From the NCBI RefSeq assembly GCF_037963145.1, contig NZ_CP150144.1:682001-746000 (forward strand): 64,000 nucleotides of DNA. Direction: 5' to 3'. Position 1 is the stretch's first letter. Each line of letters opens with the position of its first letter. Under the pieces are notes generated by a model. It was not told the DNA's origin, did not search any database, and saw only the letters and a list, made by a program, of their open reading frames with translations. The DNA is from Oceanobacillus sp. FSL K6-2867 (GTDB lineage Bacteria > Bacillota > Bacilli > Bacillales > Amphibacillaceae). Position numbers and translations under genes: made by a program. Below are positions 16,342 to 26,100 of the stretch, one piece after another.

Positions 16342-17835
16342 TTATTGCATCCGTTTCTTTTGTTTTGTACTTAAGTAAATTACAGCTCCAACAAACAAAA
16401 TAAATACACCGGCGACAAACCCAATAAATAACCAATTAATGCCTGCGTCTGGTTGAATTGTATACACTTCAGCACTTTCTCGTGCTAATCCAATACGATA
16501 ATCTCCGTTTTCATTTTCTCTAACTAAATTATCACCAAGGTATCCTCTTAATTCCATATTAGAAGGTATGTCAGCAATATCGACATATGCTGACTCACTA
16601 CCATTGTTGATTGCAATATACATCGATTCATCCTTATACGTTCGTTTAAACACACTCATCGCATCAGAGGTATCAACAATTTCGAAGTCTCCATACCTTA
16701 ATACAGGAAACTCATTACGCAATGCAGAGATCCGATTATGGAATTCCTTTAAATCCGGCTCACCACTATTAAACGGTACTAAACGCTGCGATTCTTCTGC
16801 ATCTGCACCATACATCGGAAGTTCACTTCCTTGAAGCACCATTGGTACACCTGGTGTTGTGTACATATAAGTTAATGCCAATGACCATGTCGTTAGCGTA
16901 TTTCTTCTATTCTCTGAAAATTCCTGTGTAAATCGTTTTGAATTAAAATCATCCATATACAATAACGGTTTCTGATTTTCTGCTGTTTGCCATACTTCAT
17001 AAATATTTTTCACAGCACTGTCTGGTTCAGCAAATACCTCCACCATTGCATCTTTTAAGCGCATACTGCTTACCGCATCCAGTGAAGTATCACTTATTAA
17101 TTCAGCACTATTCTCATCCGTAACGAGGATATCACCAAGCAAATAAAACTCAGGATTCAATTCTTTTACGTGCTGTGTAAAGCTCTTCAGAAACGCCAAG
17201 GGCGCTTGATCAACTGCCTGAAGCTTAAAGCCATCAATTTCTGTTTCATTCATCCAGTATTCTGCAATGTCAAGTAAATAAGCTTCCACATCTGGATGCT
17301 CCAAGTTTAAACGAGCAGTGTTCTCCATCCAAGCTGGATCTGTCAATTCATTATCAATGAACCAGTCTGCTTTCTCAGGATCGTCGATGAATGGATGACT
17401 TGCTGCAGCGTAATTTGCAACAAATTCCATAACTACTTTCATACCCCGATTATGCGCTTCTTCAATCAAAGTTTGCAGGTCTTCCATTGTCCCAAAATGC
17501 TCTTCCACTTGATAAAAATCTTCAATCCAATAGCCATGGAAGCCTTTTTCACTATTTTCCATTAAAGAGGATAAAGAAATTGTTGTAACCCCGATTTCCT
17601 GTAAATCATCAAGCTTTGCAATTACGCCTTGCAAATCTCCTCCTTGATATGCTTGCTGATCGTCCAGATTTACTTGAGTGTCATTAGTCGGTGTCCCATT
17701 ATTGTAACGATCTATCATGATATTATATATAATTTCGTCCTCTAGTCCCCGTTCTCCCTCTGCTGCAACATTGGGAACAAATGACGCAAACGCCATCATA
17801 CTTATTGCTAAAAGCACCCCTGCTATTTTCCTCAT
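16342..17835 (-). CDS. Membrane-anchored GH13 (alpha-amylase fold) protein lacking catalytic residues
   Basis: A 497-aa exported protein: signal peptide (about residues 1-25, ending NVAAEG), alpha-amylase (beta/alpha)8 barrel, a C-terminal all-beta domain, then one membrane helix (about 464-486) and a KQKKR tail. Fold markers are clear: IIYNIMIDRYNNG, YQGGDLQGVIAKLD, GVTTISLSS, GFHGYWIEDFY, TPGVPMVLQGSE. All catalytic positions are changed: the nucleophile Asp is Gln206 (GFKLQAV for GFRLDAV), the acid Glu is Asp235 (LLGDI), and the NHD triplet is DFN (residues 296-298). Region I DxVxNH reads EFVANY. So it is probably a non-catalytic glycan-binding or scaffold protein on the outer face. GGAGG sets the start. 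Confidence 0.88.
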   Translation of the reverse strand: MRKIAGVLLAISMMAFASFVPNVAAEGERGLEDEIIYNIMIDRYNNGTPTNDTQVNLDDQQAYQGGDLQGVIAKLDDLQEIGVTTISLSSLMENSEKGFHGYWIEDFYQVEEHFGTMEDLQTLIEEAHNRGMKVVMEFVANYAAASHPFIDDPEKADWFIDNELTDPAWMENTARLNLEHPDVEAYLLDIAEYWMNETEIDGFKLQAVDQAPLAFLKSFTQHVKELNPEFYLLGDILVTDENSAELISDTSLDAVSSMRLKDAMVEVFAEPDSAVKNIYEVWQTAENQKPLLYMDDFNSKRFTQEFSENRRNTLTTWSLALTYMYTTPGVPMVLQGSELPMYGADAEESQRLVPFNSGEPDLKEFHNRISALRNEFPVLRYGDFEIVDTSDAMSVFKRTYKDESMYIAINNGSESAYVDIADIPSNMELRGYLGDNLVRENENGDYRIGLARESAEVYTIQPDAGINWLFIGFVAGVFILFVGAVIYLSTKQKKRMQ

Positions 17836-17965
17836 AAACAATCCTCCATCACTTTTCAGGCTGCAAACTATCTCTTTACTTTATTATTAAGGAAGGAAAA
17901 AAATAGTCAATGCCATTGCTTCGATTGTTGAAAAGCCTTCACATTATTAGATTAAATTCATCTAA

Positions 17966-17993
17966 AAAGGCTGCCCAAAATGGACAGCCTTTT
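17966..17993. terminator. Terminator after yisL
   Basis: AAAGGCTG and AGCCTTT arms with an inner pairing, T-rich on the plus strand and A-rich on the other side, between yisL and the GH13 gene (both minus strand). Confidence 0.7.
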
Positions 17994-18003
17994 CCCTTCG
18001 CTA

Positions 18004-18378
18004 TTAAAAATAAAAGCCCATTGGCAAGCGGAAGAAACCAAGTACAAGTACAATGAGAAGTGCAATCCAAAATTGTATCCAAACACTTTTTGCTGGTTTT
18101 CCTTTGCCTAATTTTACAAGAATCATTTCCATTGCGGCAATAAGCCAGATACCTGCAGCTCCTTTTGTAGCAGCTTCTGCCGGATATGGCATTTGATAGC
18201 CGCCACTGAAATAATCCAATACGAGTACAATACCTGTATACAGAATAAACAAGTAAACTAGACGTAAGATCATGTGTACGATTTTCGCTGGTTTTGCTTT
18301 ACCTTGTTTTTGCATTACAATTGCAACGATGAACAAAATTAATCCTAATACCCATCCAGTAATGTGCATATGTGTCAT
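18004..18378 (-). CDS. yisL: YisL family membrane protein (UPF0344/DUF1516)
   Basis: A 124-aa protein with four hydrophobic helices, containing the family's GKAKPAKI-x-HM-x-LR-L-Y and later GKGKPAKS repeat-like cytoplasmic loops and the WLIAAMEM segment. Function unknown. AGGAGG is eight bases from the first ATG. Its upstream region, shared with divergent rocD, contains a short repeat remnant. Confidence 0.9.
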   Translation of the reverse strand: MTHMHITGWVLGLILFIVAIVMQKQGKAKPAKIVHMILRLVYLFILYTGIVLVLDYFSGGYQMPYPAEAATKGAAGIWLIAAMEMILVKLGKGKPAKSVWIQFWIALLIVLVLGFFRLPMGFYF

Positions 18379-18408
18379 TAATGCTACCTCCTTATATCAG
18401 CATTCAAA

Positions 18409-18448
18409 GTTGTCCAAAAAGTCGTTAAAATCTTCCTTTTGCACACAT
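18409..18448. repeat. Internally deleted copy of the family C (MITE-like) element
   Basis: GTTGTCCAAAAAGTCGTTAAAA is joined directly to TCTTCCTTTTGCACAC. These correspond to the two ends of the full element at 22778-23038 (GTTGTTCAAAAAGTCCGGTAAAA and CTCCTTTTGAACACG), with about 220 internal bases missing. It lies 30 bases upstream of yisL. Confidence 0.72.
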
Positions 18449-18595
18449 TCTTCAGATCTGATATACCGATTTCTATTCGTATCATATCATGGAACTAAGA
18501 ATAATTCATTTATTTGCTCTAAGGTGAAGTAAATCAATTCCAAAGCTGTTATACTGAAGTTAGTGTTTAAATTTTCCAACAATGGAGGGTCAAAT

Positions 18596-19786
18596 ATGAG
18601 AAGTCAAGAAATTATCGACCAGACACAGCAATTTGGTGCGAAGAACTATCATCCCCTTCCAGTAGTCATTTCAAAAGCAGAAAATGTTTGGGTCGAGGAT
18701 CCAGAAGGAAATCGTTATTTAGATATGCTTAGCGCTTATTCAGCCGTTAATCAGGGACACAGGCATCCTAAAATTATTGCAGCATTAAAAAAGCAGGCAG
18801 ACAATGTCACACTAACATCCAGAGCGTTTCATAATGATCAATTAGGAACATGGTATGAAAAAATTTGCAAGCTGACAAATAAAGATATGGCACTTCCAAT
18901 GAATACTGGCGCCGAAGCTGTAGAAACAGCAATCAAAGCTGCAAGGCGCTGGGCATATGATGTCAAAGGAGTAGAAAATAACAAAGCTGAAATTATCGCT
19001 TGCGAAGGCAACTTTCATGGTCGAACAATGACAGCGGTTTCTTTATCTTCTGAATTTGAATACCAACGCGGCTTCGGGCCAATGCTCCCAGGGATTAAAC
19101 TAATCCCGTACGGAGATATTGATGCTCTAAAGAATGCTATTAATGAGAATACGGCTGGTTTTCTTTTCGAACCAATTCAAGGAGAAGCCGGGATTATTAT
19201 TCCACCTGATGGATTTCTAAAAGAAGCTTATGACGTGTGCAAGGAAAATAATGTCCTATATATTGCAGATGAAATTCAATCGGGACTTGGTCGAAGCGGA
19301 AAACTATTTGCTTGCGACTGGGAGCATGTTTCTCCAGATATTTTAATTCTCGGAAAAGCCTTAGGTGGCGGCGTTTTCCCAATTTCCTGTATTGTTGCCA
19401 ACAATGACATTCTTGGTGTATTCAATCCTGGATCACATGGTTCTACTTTTGGCGGGAACCCACTTGCCTGTGCGGTTTCGATTGCATCATTAGAGGTTTT
19501 GGAAGAAGAAAAGCTAGCTGGCCGGTCCCTTGAGATGGGCAATCACATGCTCAATGAACTTAAGAAAATTAATAATGCAATCATAAAGGAAGTCCGTGGC
19601 AAAGGATTATTTGTTGGTGTTGAGCTTGCTGAAAGTGCTCGCCCATATTGTGAGGCATTAAAGGAGAAAGGTCTATTATGTAAAGAAACACATGAGAATG
19701 TTATCCGTTTTGCCCCACCACTTGTCATTTCTAAAAAAGACTTAGATTGGGCTATAGAACGAATCAAAGATGTATTACAGCCATAA
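18596..19786 (+). CDS. rocD: Ornithine aminotransferase RocD
   Basis: PLP-dependent ornithine--oxo-acid transaminase of arginine/ornithine breakdown, yielding glutamate-5-semialdehyde. The 396-aa length is typical. Features: [15 protein letters not shown] near residue 100, the PLP contact FEPIQGEAG and [11 protein letters not shown] (Asp), the Schiff-base Lys in [10 protein letters not shown], and [16 protein letters not shown] fixes the start at MRSQEI. Single-gene unit ended by a strong terminator; other roc genes are not in the window. Confidence 0.95.
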   Translation: MRSQEIIDQTQQFGAKNYHPLPVVISKAENVWVEDPEGNRYLDMLSAYSAVNQGHRHPKIIAALKKQADNVTLTSRAFHNDQLGTWYEKICKLTNKDMALPMNTGAEAVETAIKAARRWAYDVKGVENNKAEIIACEGNFHGRTMTAVSLSSEFEYQRGFGPMLPGIKLIPYGDIDALKNAINENTAGFLFEPIQGEAGIIIPPDGFLKEAYDVCKENNVLYIADEIQSGLGRSGKLFACDWEHVSPDILILGKALGGGVFPISCIVANNDILGVFNPGSHGSTFGGNPLACAVSIASLEVLEEEKLAGRSLEMGNHMLNELKKINNAIIKEVRGKGLFVGVELAESARPYCEALKEKGLLCKETHENVIRFAPPLVISKKDLDWAIERIKDVLQP

Positions 19787-19800
19787 AAAACAACATAGAG

Positions 19801-19841
19801 AATCGCAGAAATGTCGACACATCAACATTTCTGCGATTTTT
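19801..19841 (+). terminator. Terminator after rocD
   Basis: AATCGCAGAAATGT and ACATTTCTGCGATT are perfect 14-base arms with a ten-base loop, followed by TTTTG. Confidence 0.92.
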
Positions 19842-19865
19842 GTCAAACGAAGTATTCAAATCAAG

Positions 19866-20378
19866 CTATTTCAGATTTTCTATTTCAGTCACCTTTTTTT
19901 GCCCCCATGGTGCAAGTTGTACAGTGATTAATGATTGACCCCTGGCCGAACGACTAAAGTCAAAATCAGGATGAAAAGATTCAATTCCATAGGTCACATG
20001 ATATTCTTTTTGCATGTCATTGTAGTATTGATATTTCCCTTGGAGAACGATCTGGTCCTGTTCAGCATCTACTTTCCGATCCGTTGCTTTTACAGCATGA
20101 AAAAACCCTTGCGCATCAGCTTCAAGCAAGACATTTATCTTCGTATTATAATCTACTTCTTCTTCAATCTTCCATGCATCCTCTGATATGAAATTAATTT
20201 CATAATTGATAGATGTCGTATGCTGATTATAGTTTCCATACGTATCCGTCATTTCCTCATGCTTACTAAGCAATTTTACCGTACGCCCATAATCATCGAT
20301 AAAATAATATTGGATACCTAAAAGAAAAAGTATCACAATTTGCAGCCCAAGCAGGGTATAGAATAATAAACGCTTCAT
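19866..20378 (-). CDS. GDYXXLXY-type membrane-anchored protein
   Basis: A 170-aa protein with one N-terminal membrane helix (about residues 3-23) and an extracytoplasmic beta-rich domain. It fits the GDYXXLXY protein family, which typically accompanies DUF2157 membrane proteins; that pairing holds here, since it begins two bases after the DUF2157 stop codon. In this copy the name-giving motif region (KYQYYNDMQKEYHVTYG) is diverged. The second of two near ATGs has the better spacing to AGGGGGAG. Function unknown. Confidence 0.75.
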   Translation of the reverse strand: MKRLLFYTLLGLQIVILFLLGIQYYFIDDYGRTVKLLSKHEEMTDTYGNYNQHTTSINYEINFISEDAWKIEEEVDYNTKINVLLEADAQGFFHAVKATDRKVDAEQDQIVLQGKYQYYNDMQKEYHVTYGIESFHPDFDFSRSARGQSLITVQLAPWGQKKVTEIENLK

Positions 20379-20380
20379 GC

Positions 20381-21583
20381 TCATTCTCCCCCTTTTTGAT
20401 TTTCGACAATTGTACGGCGCTGTTTTTCGACTGATAAACTAATTAAAAATAATAGTATACCTCCTATTAAAAAGAAAAGAGACTTATTCATCGCATCCCA
20501 TGCAAATTGAATATATACTGTGAAAACACTGACTAAAAAGGAGATCGTTCCAAGTAAAACATACTCACTATTCTCCACCTTATAGCCGATAAAGAGCCAG
20601 CCAAGTGCAAATATAAATAAAACAATTAAACTCATACTATATGAAAATGGTATAAACACGATTGGTAAGAATAAAACGAAGTCAATCAGCTGATAGCCTC
20701 GATTATCTATTATTTTTATAACTATTGCTGCCCCAAAAAGCACGAACCAAGCTGCTATAAAGCTCCATTGAAGGGTAACATCCTCCATGTAAAATTCGTT
20801 TTGGAGAATGAAAGTCTGGTACATCCCGAAAATAAAAATTGCAAGTAAGCTGATCCTTTTAAATGGCTCCCGATAGACTTGTTCTCTAAGTAAATCACCA
20901 GCAACATACAAAATTAAAAAGTAAAGAATCAACCAATAATACTGCTGGGACGCTATGAAAACAAGCGTTAATAATTGCACAACAAAGCTTATACTAAACA
21001 GATAGCTGAATAAATAATTCCGATGGTGATAGACAAAATGACCAAAACCGAGTAGTAATAGAAGCAGCAGAATCCAGCTAAAAGCTGAATTAATAGTCGC
21101 ATTGTATATTTGGCCAATTGTTGTTACTGCAATCGCAGCTGAATATAATAATTTATGCTCATAGATAAAATAGACGCCAAGACCTACAACTGCCCATATG
21201 ATAAACGGCCAAGCAAACGTCACTTGAATGGTATAAATATCAATAGCTAATAGCATTCCCGCCCCGAAAGCAATGTAGCCAAGCACAATAAAACTGATTG
21301 CTATTAAATCTGCACTTTTTCGGTAACGTATATCTCCTAATACATAGAGCACAGTCGTTACGCTTGCAAGGATAACAATCCTTGATAAATGCGGTTCCCG
21401 CGCCCAGTCAGACATAATAAATGTCAAAAATCCGAGTGCCATTAGTAAAATAGCAAATAGAAGGATAATTGAATTTGGACCACTTTTAGAATAGCGTTCT
21501 ATAATCTTATCGTACTGCTCGTCAGAAATAATACCTTCTTCCACCCATGCCCTTGCTTCCCGTTTTAGCTTTTGCTTATTCAT
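20381..21583 (-). CDS. DUF2157 multi-pass membrane protein
   Basis: A 400-aa protein with a cytoplasmic N-terminal domain (EARAWVEEGIISDEQYDKIIERY, the DUF2157 start pattern) followed by about twelve membrane helices. It is translationally linked to the GDYXXLXY gene and starts three bases after the frameshifted DUF418 gene, so all three may form one transcript. No function is established. Confidence 0.83.
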   Translation of the reverse strand: MNKQKLKREARAWVEEGIISDEQYDKIIERYSKSGPNSIILLFAILLMALGFLTFIMSDWAREPHLSRIVILASVTTVLYVLGDIRYRKSADLIAISFIVLGYIAFGAGMLLAIDIYTIQVTFAWPFIIWAVVGLGVYFIYEHKLLYSAAIAVTTIGQIYNATINSAFSWILLLLLLLGFGHFVYHHRNYLFSYLFSISFVVQLLTLVFIASQQYYWLILYFLILYVAGDLLREQVYREPFKRISLLAIFIFGMYQTFILQNEFYMEDVTLQWSFIAAWFVLFGAAIVIKIIDNRGYQLIDFVLFLPIVFIPFSYSMSLIVLFIFALGWLFIGYKVENSEYVLLGTISFLVSVFTVYIQFAWDAMNKSLFFLIGGILLFLISLSVEKQRRTIVENQKGGE

Positions 21584-21586
21584 CTG

Positions 21587-22748
21587 TCAACCCTCCAGCT
21601 TCCGTAATGGCTGTCGCTTTCCATAGGTTAAACTACGCCATAGCCACTCAAATGGTCCAAACCGAAATCGCCTTAACCACCAGTTACTAAGAAAGATTTG
21701 ACCAGTAAAAATAACAAGCACCATTCCTACTCCAGCTAGCGGACGTATCGAACCGTATAAACCGAAACCAATACCATAAAAAAGAATAAAGCAAATCATT
21801 GACTGCATGAGGTAGTTGGTTAATGCCATTCTTCCAACTGCCGCAAAAGGCTGGATGATTCTCTGACCAATTTTTCGTTGCGCTATAAATGTAATCGATA
21901 CAATATAAAATATGGCCGAAAATGTCCCGCCGACATTATCCTGAAGGTAGGATAGCCAAAGTGGATTCCCAACAAGATACGGCCCAACTTTGAACCCTAC
22001 AAAACCAATAAGTGAAACCAGCCAGAGCTTTCTCAAAATGGATTTATGCTTTTCTGGTTCATGCAGCCAGCGCTTTCTCGCGATATACATACCGAATAAA
22101 AATAATGGGAGTAATACCATAATTAGAAAAAAGAACCCTATTCCACCATTGGCATTCATCCAGTCATTATAATTTTGCTCCCAAATCGTAATAAGGCTCT
22201 CGCTTTGATAACTTGTAATAGCTTGCGTAATAGCGAGTTGGTTTGACCCTCCTAAAGCACTTCGCGTTCCATATAAAGCTAATGATAATAAACCAACACT
22301 TCCACCTAAAAGAGCTGCTCCCCATGCAAGCAAGGATGCATTGCTAGCTTTTAGAAACAATAGCAATAGCAGTCCAATAAGACCATAGGATAGTAAAATA
22401 TCTCCGTGCCAAATAACAAATGCATGGATTAATCCGAGCCCTGCTAAAATTGTTAACCGCTTCGCTAAAAAACAGCTTACACGAATTTTGCGTTCCACCA
22501 GCCTATCCTTCAGCAATTGGATTCCAAAACCAAACAAAAGTGAAAACAACGTATAAAAGCTTGCTTGAAAAAACATAGCGGTCAGCGGTAGAATTCCACG
22601 CTGCAGTTGCACCACCATAGATAAAGTCAGGAGCTGAGAAAGCTCCAATATTTACAATGAATATCCCGAAAATAGCAAAGCCCCTTGCAGCATCGATTGC
22701 TGCAAGACGGTTCTTTTCTTTAGTTGGTGCTGCATTTATATCCATCAT
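21587..22748 (-). pseudogene. DUF418 (YeiB-like) membrane protein gene, frameshifted
   Basis: The N-terminal part (MDINAAPTKEKNRLAAIDAARGF..., start behind AAAGGA) carries the DUF418 opening AIDAARGFAIFGIFIVNI and runs to STADRYVF. The remaining roughly 300 residues (QASFYTLFSLLFGFG to QPLRKLEG), with the family's later motifs, are in another frame. The two join at a run of six T on the minus strand (about 22567-22572); five T would restore one frame reading DRYVFQASFYTLF. So it is a one-base insertion, a sequencing error, or a switchable tract. The second frame alone lacks a plausible start. Confidence 0.85.
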
Positions 22749-23101
22749 TGATATCCTTTCAATTCCGGCTTCTAGAGGTTGTTCAAAAAGTCCGGTAAAA
22801 ATGACACATCGAGAACAGGGGACCTTCAACTAACTACCGACACGTCCTGTGTCGAACGTCGAAGTCACCACATCCTGTGGAAGCTCGTTGGCTTGCTTTT
22901 CCGTTCCTTGGAAAAGAAAAAACGCTTTTCCTGCGTGCAAGAACGTCTGCTCACGTATTAAACCCATACGTTCCGCTACTCAAAGCTATGCCGCCTCGAA
23001 CTTCTTGGTCCTTTTTTATCCTCCTTTTGAACACGCATCTAAAAAAACTAGCATGTAGTGAGATTTATCCCCCACTACATGCAGTTTCAAACCAATTTTG
23101 A
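22749..23101. other. Intergenic region filled by a MITE-like element
   Basis: No gene is seen between addA and the DUF418 gene; most of the stretch is the family C repeat (22778-23038). Short reading frames here are fortuitous. Confidence 0.75.
22778..23038. repeat. MITE-like structured element, family C, full copy
   Basis: About 260 bases bounded by inverted ends, GTTGTTCAAAAAG at 22778-22790 and CTCCTTTTGAACACG at about 23021-23035, with internal hairpins (GACACGTCCTGTGTC, CCACATCCTGTGG, TTTTCCGTTCCTTGGAAAA). An internally deleted copy lies at 18409-18448. It codes for no transposase, so any movement would depend on another element. Confidence 0.78.
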
Positions 23102-26100
23102 TCATACTTTGAGCAATAGATGCTTAGCAAAGAAATACAGATATGTTTCCTTCACTGGTTCCTTCCAGATTGTTTCCAATGCTGTTCGGTAAAGCCGCAT
23201 TTGTGTTTCATAACGTTTTATTAATTGTACCTTTACCTCTTCTGTAACATCTGCTGTAATCGCATCTGTTTTATAATCTAAAATAATCCAGCCATCCTCA
23301 CTTTGAATTAAGCAATCAATTACACCCTGTATCAATACTTGCTCATCTGTCTCACTTTCCCAAGTTGCATAAACCTGGCTTGCAGGCAACGTTAAACTAA
23401 ATGGAATTTCACGAATGACCTGTGGACTTTCCATCATCCGTTCGGCAATTTCACAATGAAAAAACTGCTCAATGGCTTCACTGTCGATAACGGAAGCTTC
23501 TACACGCGTCAATATTTCTTTATCAGCCAACATTTCCACCGCTTCCTCTATTTCTTTTTTCGTCAGCGGTTTACGTATTGGCAAATGCTGCATGACCGTA
23601 TGCAAGGCTGTCCCTTTTTCTGCAGCTGTTACTTGTCTTTCCTGCTGCATGAAATTTGGTCGCTTTATAATCGGCGCTCGGAAGGCTTGTACAAAGCGAT
23701 CATCACTATATTCGTCCTTCATTTCCTGCTGACGCTTCAATTCTGTCACAGACTGCTTTGCCCGTGACCTTGCAGCTTGGCTAAATGGATAGCGATAGGA
23801 TAAACGTTCATCAACAAATTCTTTTAATGTTCTATCCCCGACATTTACAGGCTGCCATTCGATAATCTTCTCTTTCAAATTCAAATCTGTTTCGATTGTT
23901 CTTTCTTCCAAATTTGTCAATTCACTGGCATGGATAATCGAAATATCCCACTTTGATGGATCTGCTTTGATTTCATCTAATACGTCATTGCTGATTTCCT
24001 CTTCACGTAGCTTCTCTGATTCTTTGTGACGAATGAGAGCTGGCCCAACCCAGTCCAAGTATGTTTTCGACTCCGCTCGGAAGTATGCTGGAAGTACCCA
24101 GTCTGGATGATTTTGTATTTTTTGCCATTTTTGCAGCTTCTTCTCAACAGATGCTACATTTCCAACCATTATTAATTTTTCCTTTGCTCTTGTCAAAGCT
24201 ACGTAAAGCACTCGCATTTCCTCTGCAAGCAGCTCCCTTCGCATTTCCTCCTTAAAAGCATGATAAAATAGTGTTGGATAGGTGATACGCTTGATTGGAT
24301 CAATATACTTACTCGCTAACCCTAAATCTTTATGCAATAAGTATTTTTGCATTAAATCCCGCTGATTAAACAGCTTGTCCATTGCCCCAACAATAACAAC
24401 CGGAAATTCCAGTCCTTTACTCTTATGAATCGTCATGATACGTACAACATCTTCTTGCTCACTGAGCGCCCGAGCTGACCCTAAATCATCGCCACGCTCT
24501 TCCATTCTTTCAATAAATCGGAGAAAACGGAATAGTCCTCGGAAGGAGGTTGTTTCATAGCCTCTTGCCCGATCATAAAGTGCCCTTAGATTCGCCTGAC
24601 GCTGTCTTCCGCCTGGCATCCCACCAACAAAATCATAGTAGCCTGTTTCCCGATAAATATCCCAAATCAATTCCGATAATGCACCTTGTCTGGACGCTAA
24701 GCGAAATTGTTCGAGCTGTTCTAAAAACCGGTTTAATTTCGTGGCCGTTTCATTTGTTTGCTGTTTTGAATAGGTGAGAACAGCTTCATAAAATGAATCC
24801 TGTTTTGCTGCTAGGCGTATCGCAGCAAGCTCATCCTCATTTAAACCAACAATCGGCGATTTTAATACCGAAGCGAGTGGAATATCCTGTCTTGGATTAT
24901 CAATCGCCTTCAACAGACTAAGCATTACCTTTACTTCAATTGCTTCAAAATAACCTGTTGAAAGCTCTGCATAGACTGGAATTCCTTGCTTTTTCAGCTC
25001 ATCTACAATTGTTGGTGCCCAAGTCATGGAACGCATTAAAATCACGATGTCACGATATTGCAGATCCCGTTGTGATTGTGTCGCTTTATCAACAACTTGC
25101 ATTGGCTTAGTACCCTCTTTTGAACCAATCCAAGTTTTAATTTTTTCTGCATACGCTCTTGCCTCTAACTGCGCCTTTTCTAAATCCTGAAAATCTTCTT
25201 CTTCATCTGATACCTCAGCATGCTCTTCCCCTGTTTCCCGATCAATTAACAGCAGCTCAGGAAAAGGTTTATCAAACGGCATATCCTCATACATTTTATT
25301 TCCATAGATCAGCTCAGCATCCTGATCATAATCAATTTCACCAAGCTCTTCATTTAAAATCTGTCTGAATATATAGTTCGCGCCAATTAAAACCTGTTCT
25401 CTGCTGCGGAAATTACTTGCCAAATCAATTCGCTTTGCCTGCTCTTCTTCTCGCGCAAACCGTTTATATTTTTCGATAAAAAGAGATGGCTCTGCATGAC
25501 GGAACCGATAAATACTTTGTTTCACATCGCCGACCATAAACATGTTTCCGGCTTCGGTACGATTGCTAATCAATGTTAAAATCGTTTCCTGAACGAGGTT
25601 TGTATCTTGGTATTCATCAACAAGTACCTCGCTGAACTGATTTTGAAACCCCGTCGCTACGTTTGATGGAATGATGTTATCTGCTGTCGATGCTTCGCTG
25701 GCAAGCAACTGCAAACAATAATGCTCCAAATCGGAGAAATCCACTAGTGCTTTCTCACGCTTCAGTTCCGTAAATCGATTTTTAAATTGTTTCACGAGCT
25801 CTGTCAACTGTTTAATTACCGGGGCAAGCTCACGCATATCCTCGATATGACTGGATAAATTCCGCCTGAACCATTCGCTGTTCATATCGTCCCAGCGTTT
25901 CTTGTAGCTTTTTCTTAGCTGTTTCACTTTCTCCTTCTTTTGCTCATCACAGTCGGCTTTTTTTCCCGAAAGCCTGCCGAAAGAGTTTGATGACATGAAC
26001 TGCTGCAATTCATCCCATGAATCAACCAAGTTCATTGCTTCATGCAACAACGCAATTTCCGTATCAATCGTATCCGCATAATGGTATGGTCCATCATTTT

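Noticed and set aside
22560..22580. Programmed -1 ribosomal frameshift in the DUF418 gene
   Set aside because: The T run looks slippery, but joining the frames needs loss of one base (+1 shift), so classical -1 slippage would not restore the protein.
22849..23101. Short reading frames inside the family C element
   Set aside because: No ribosome site; overlapping frames over a structured repeat.
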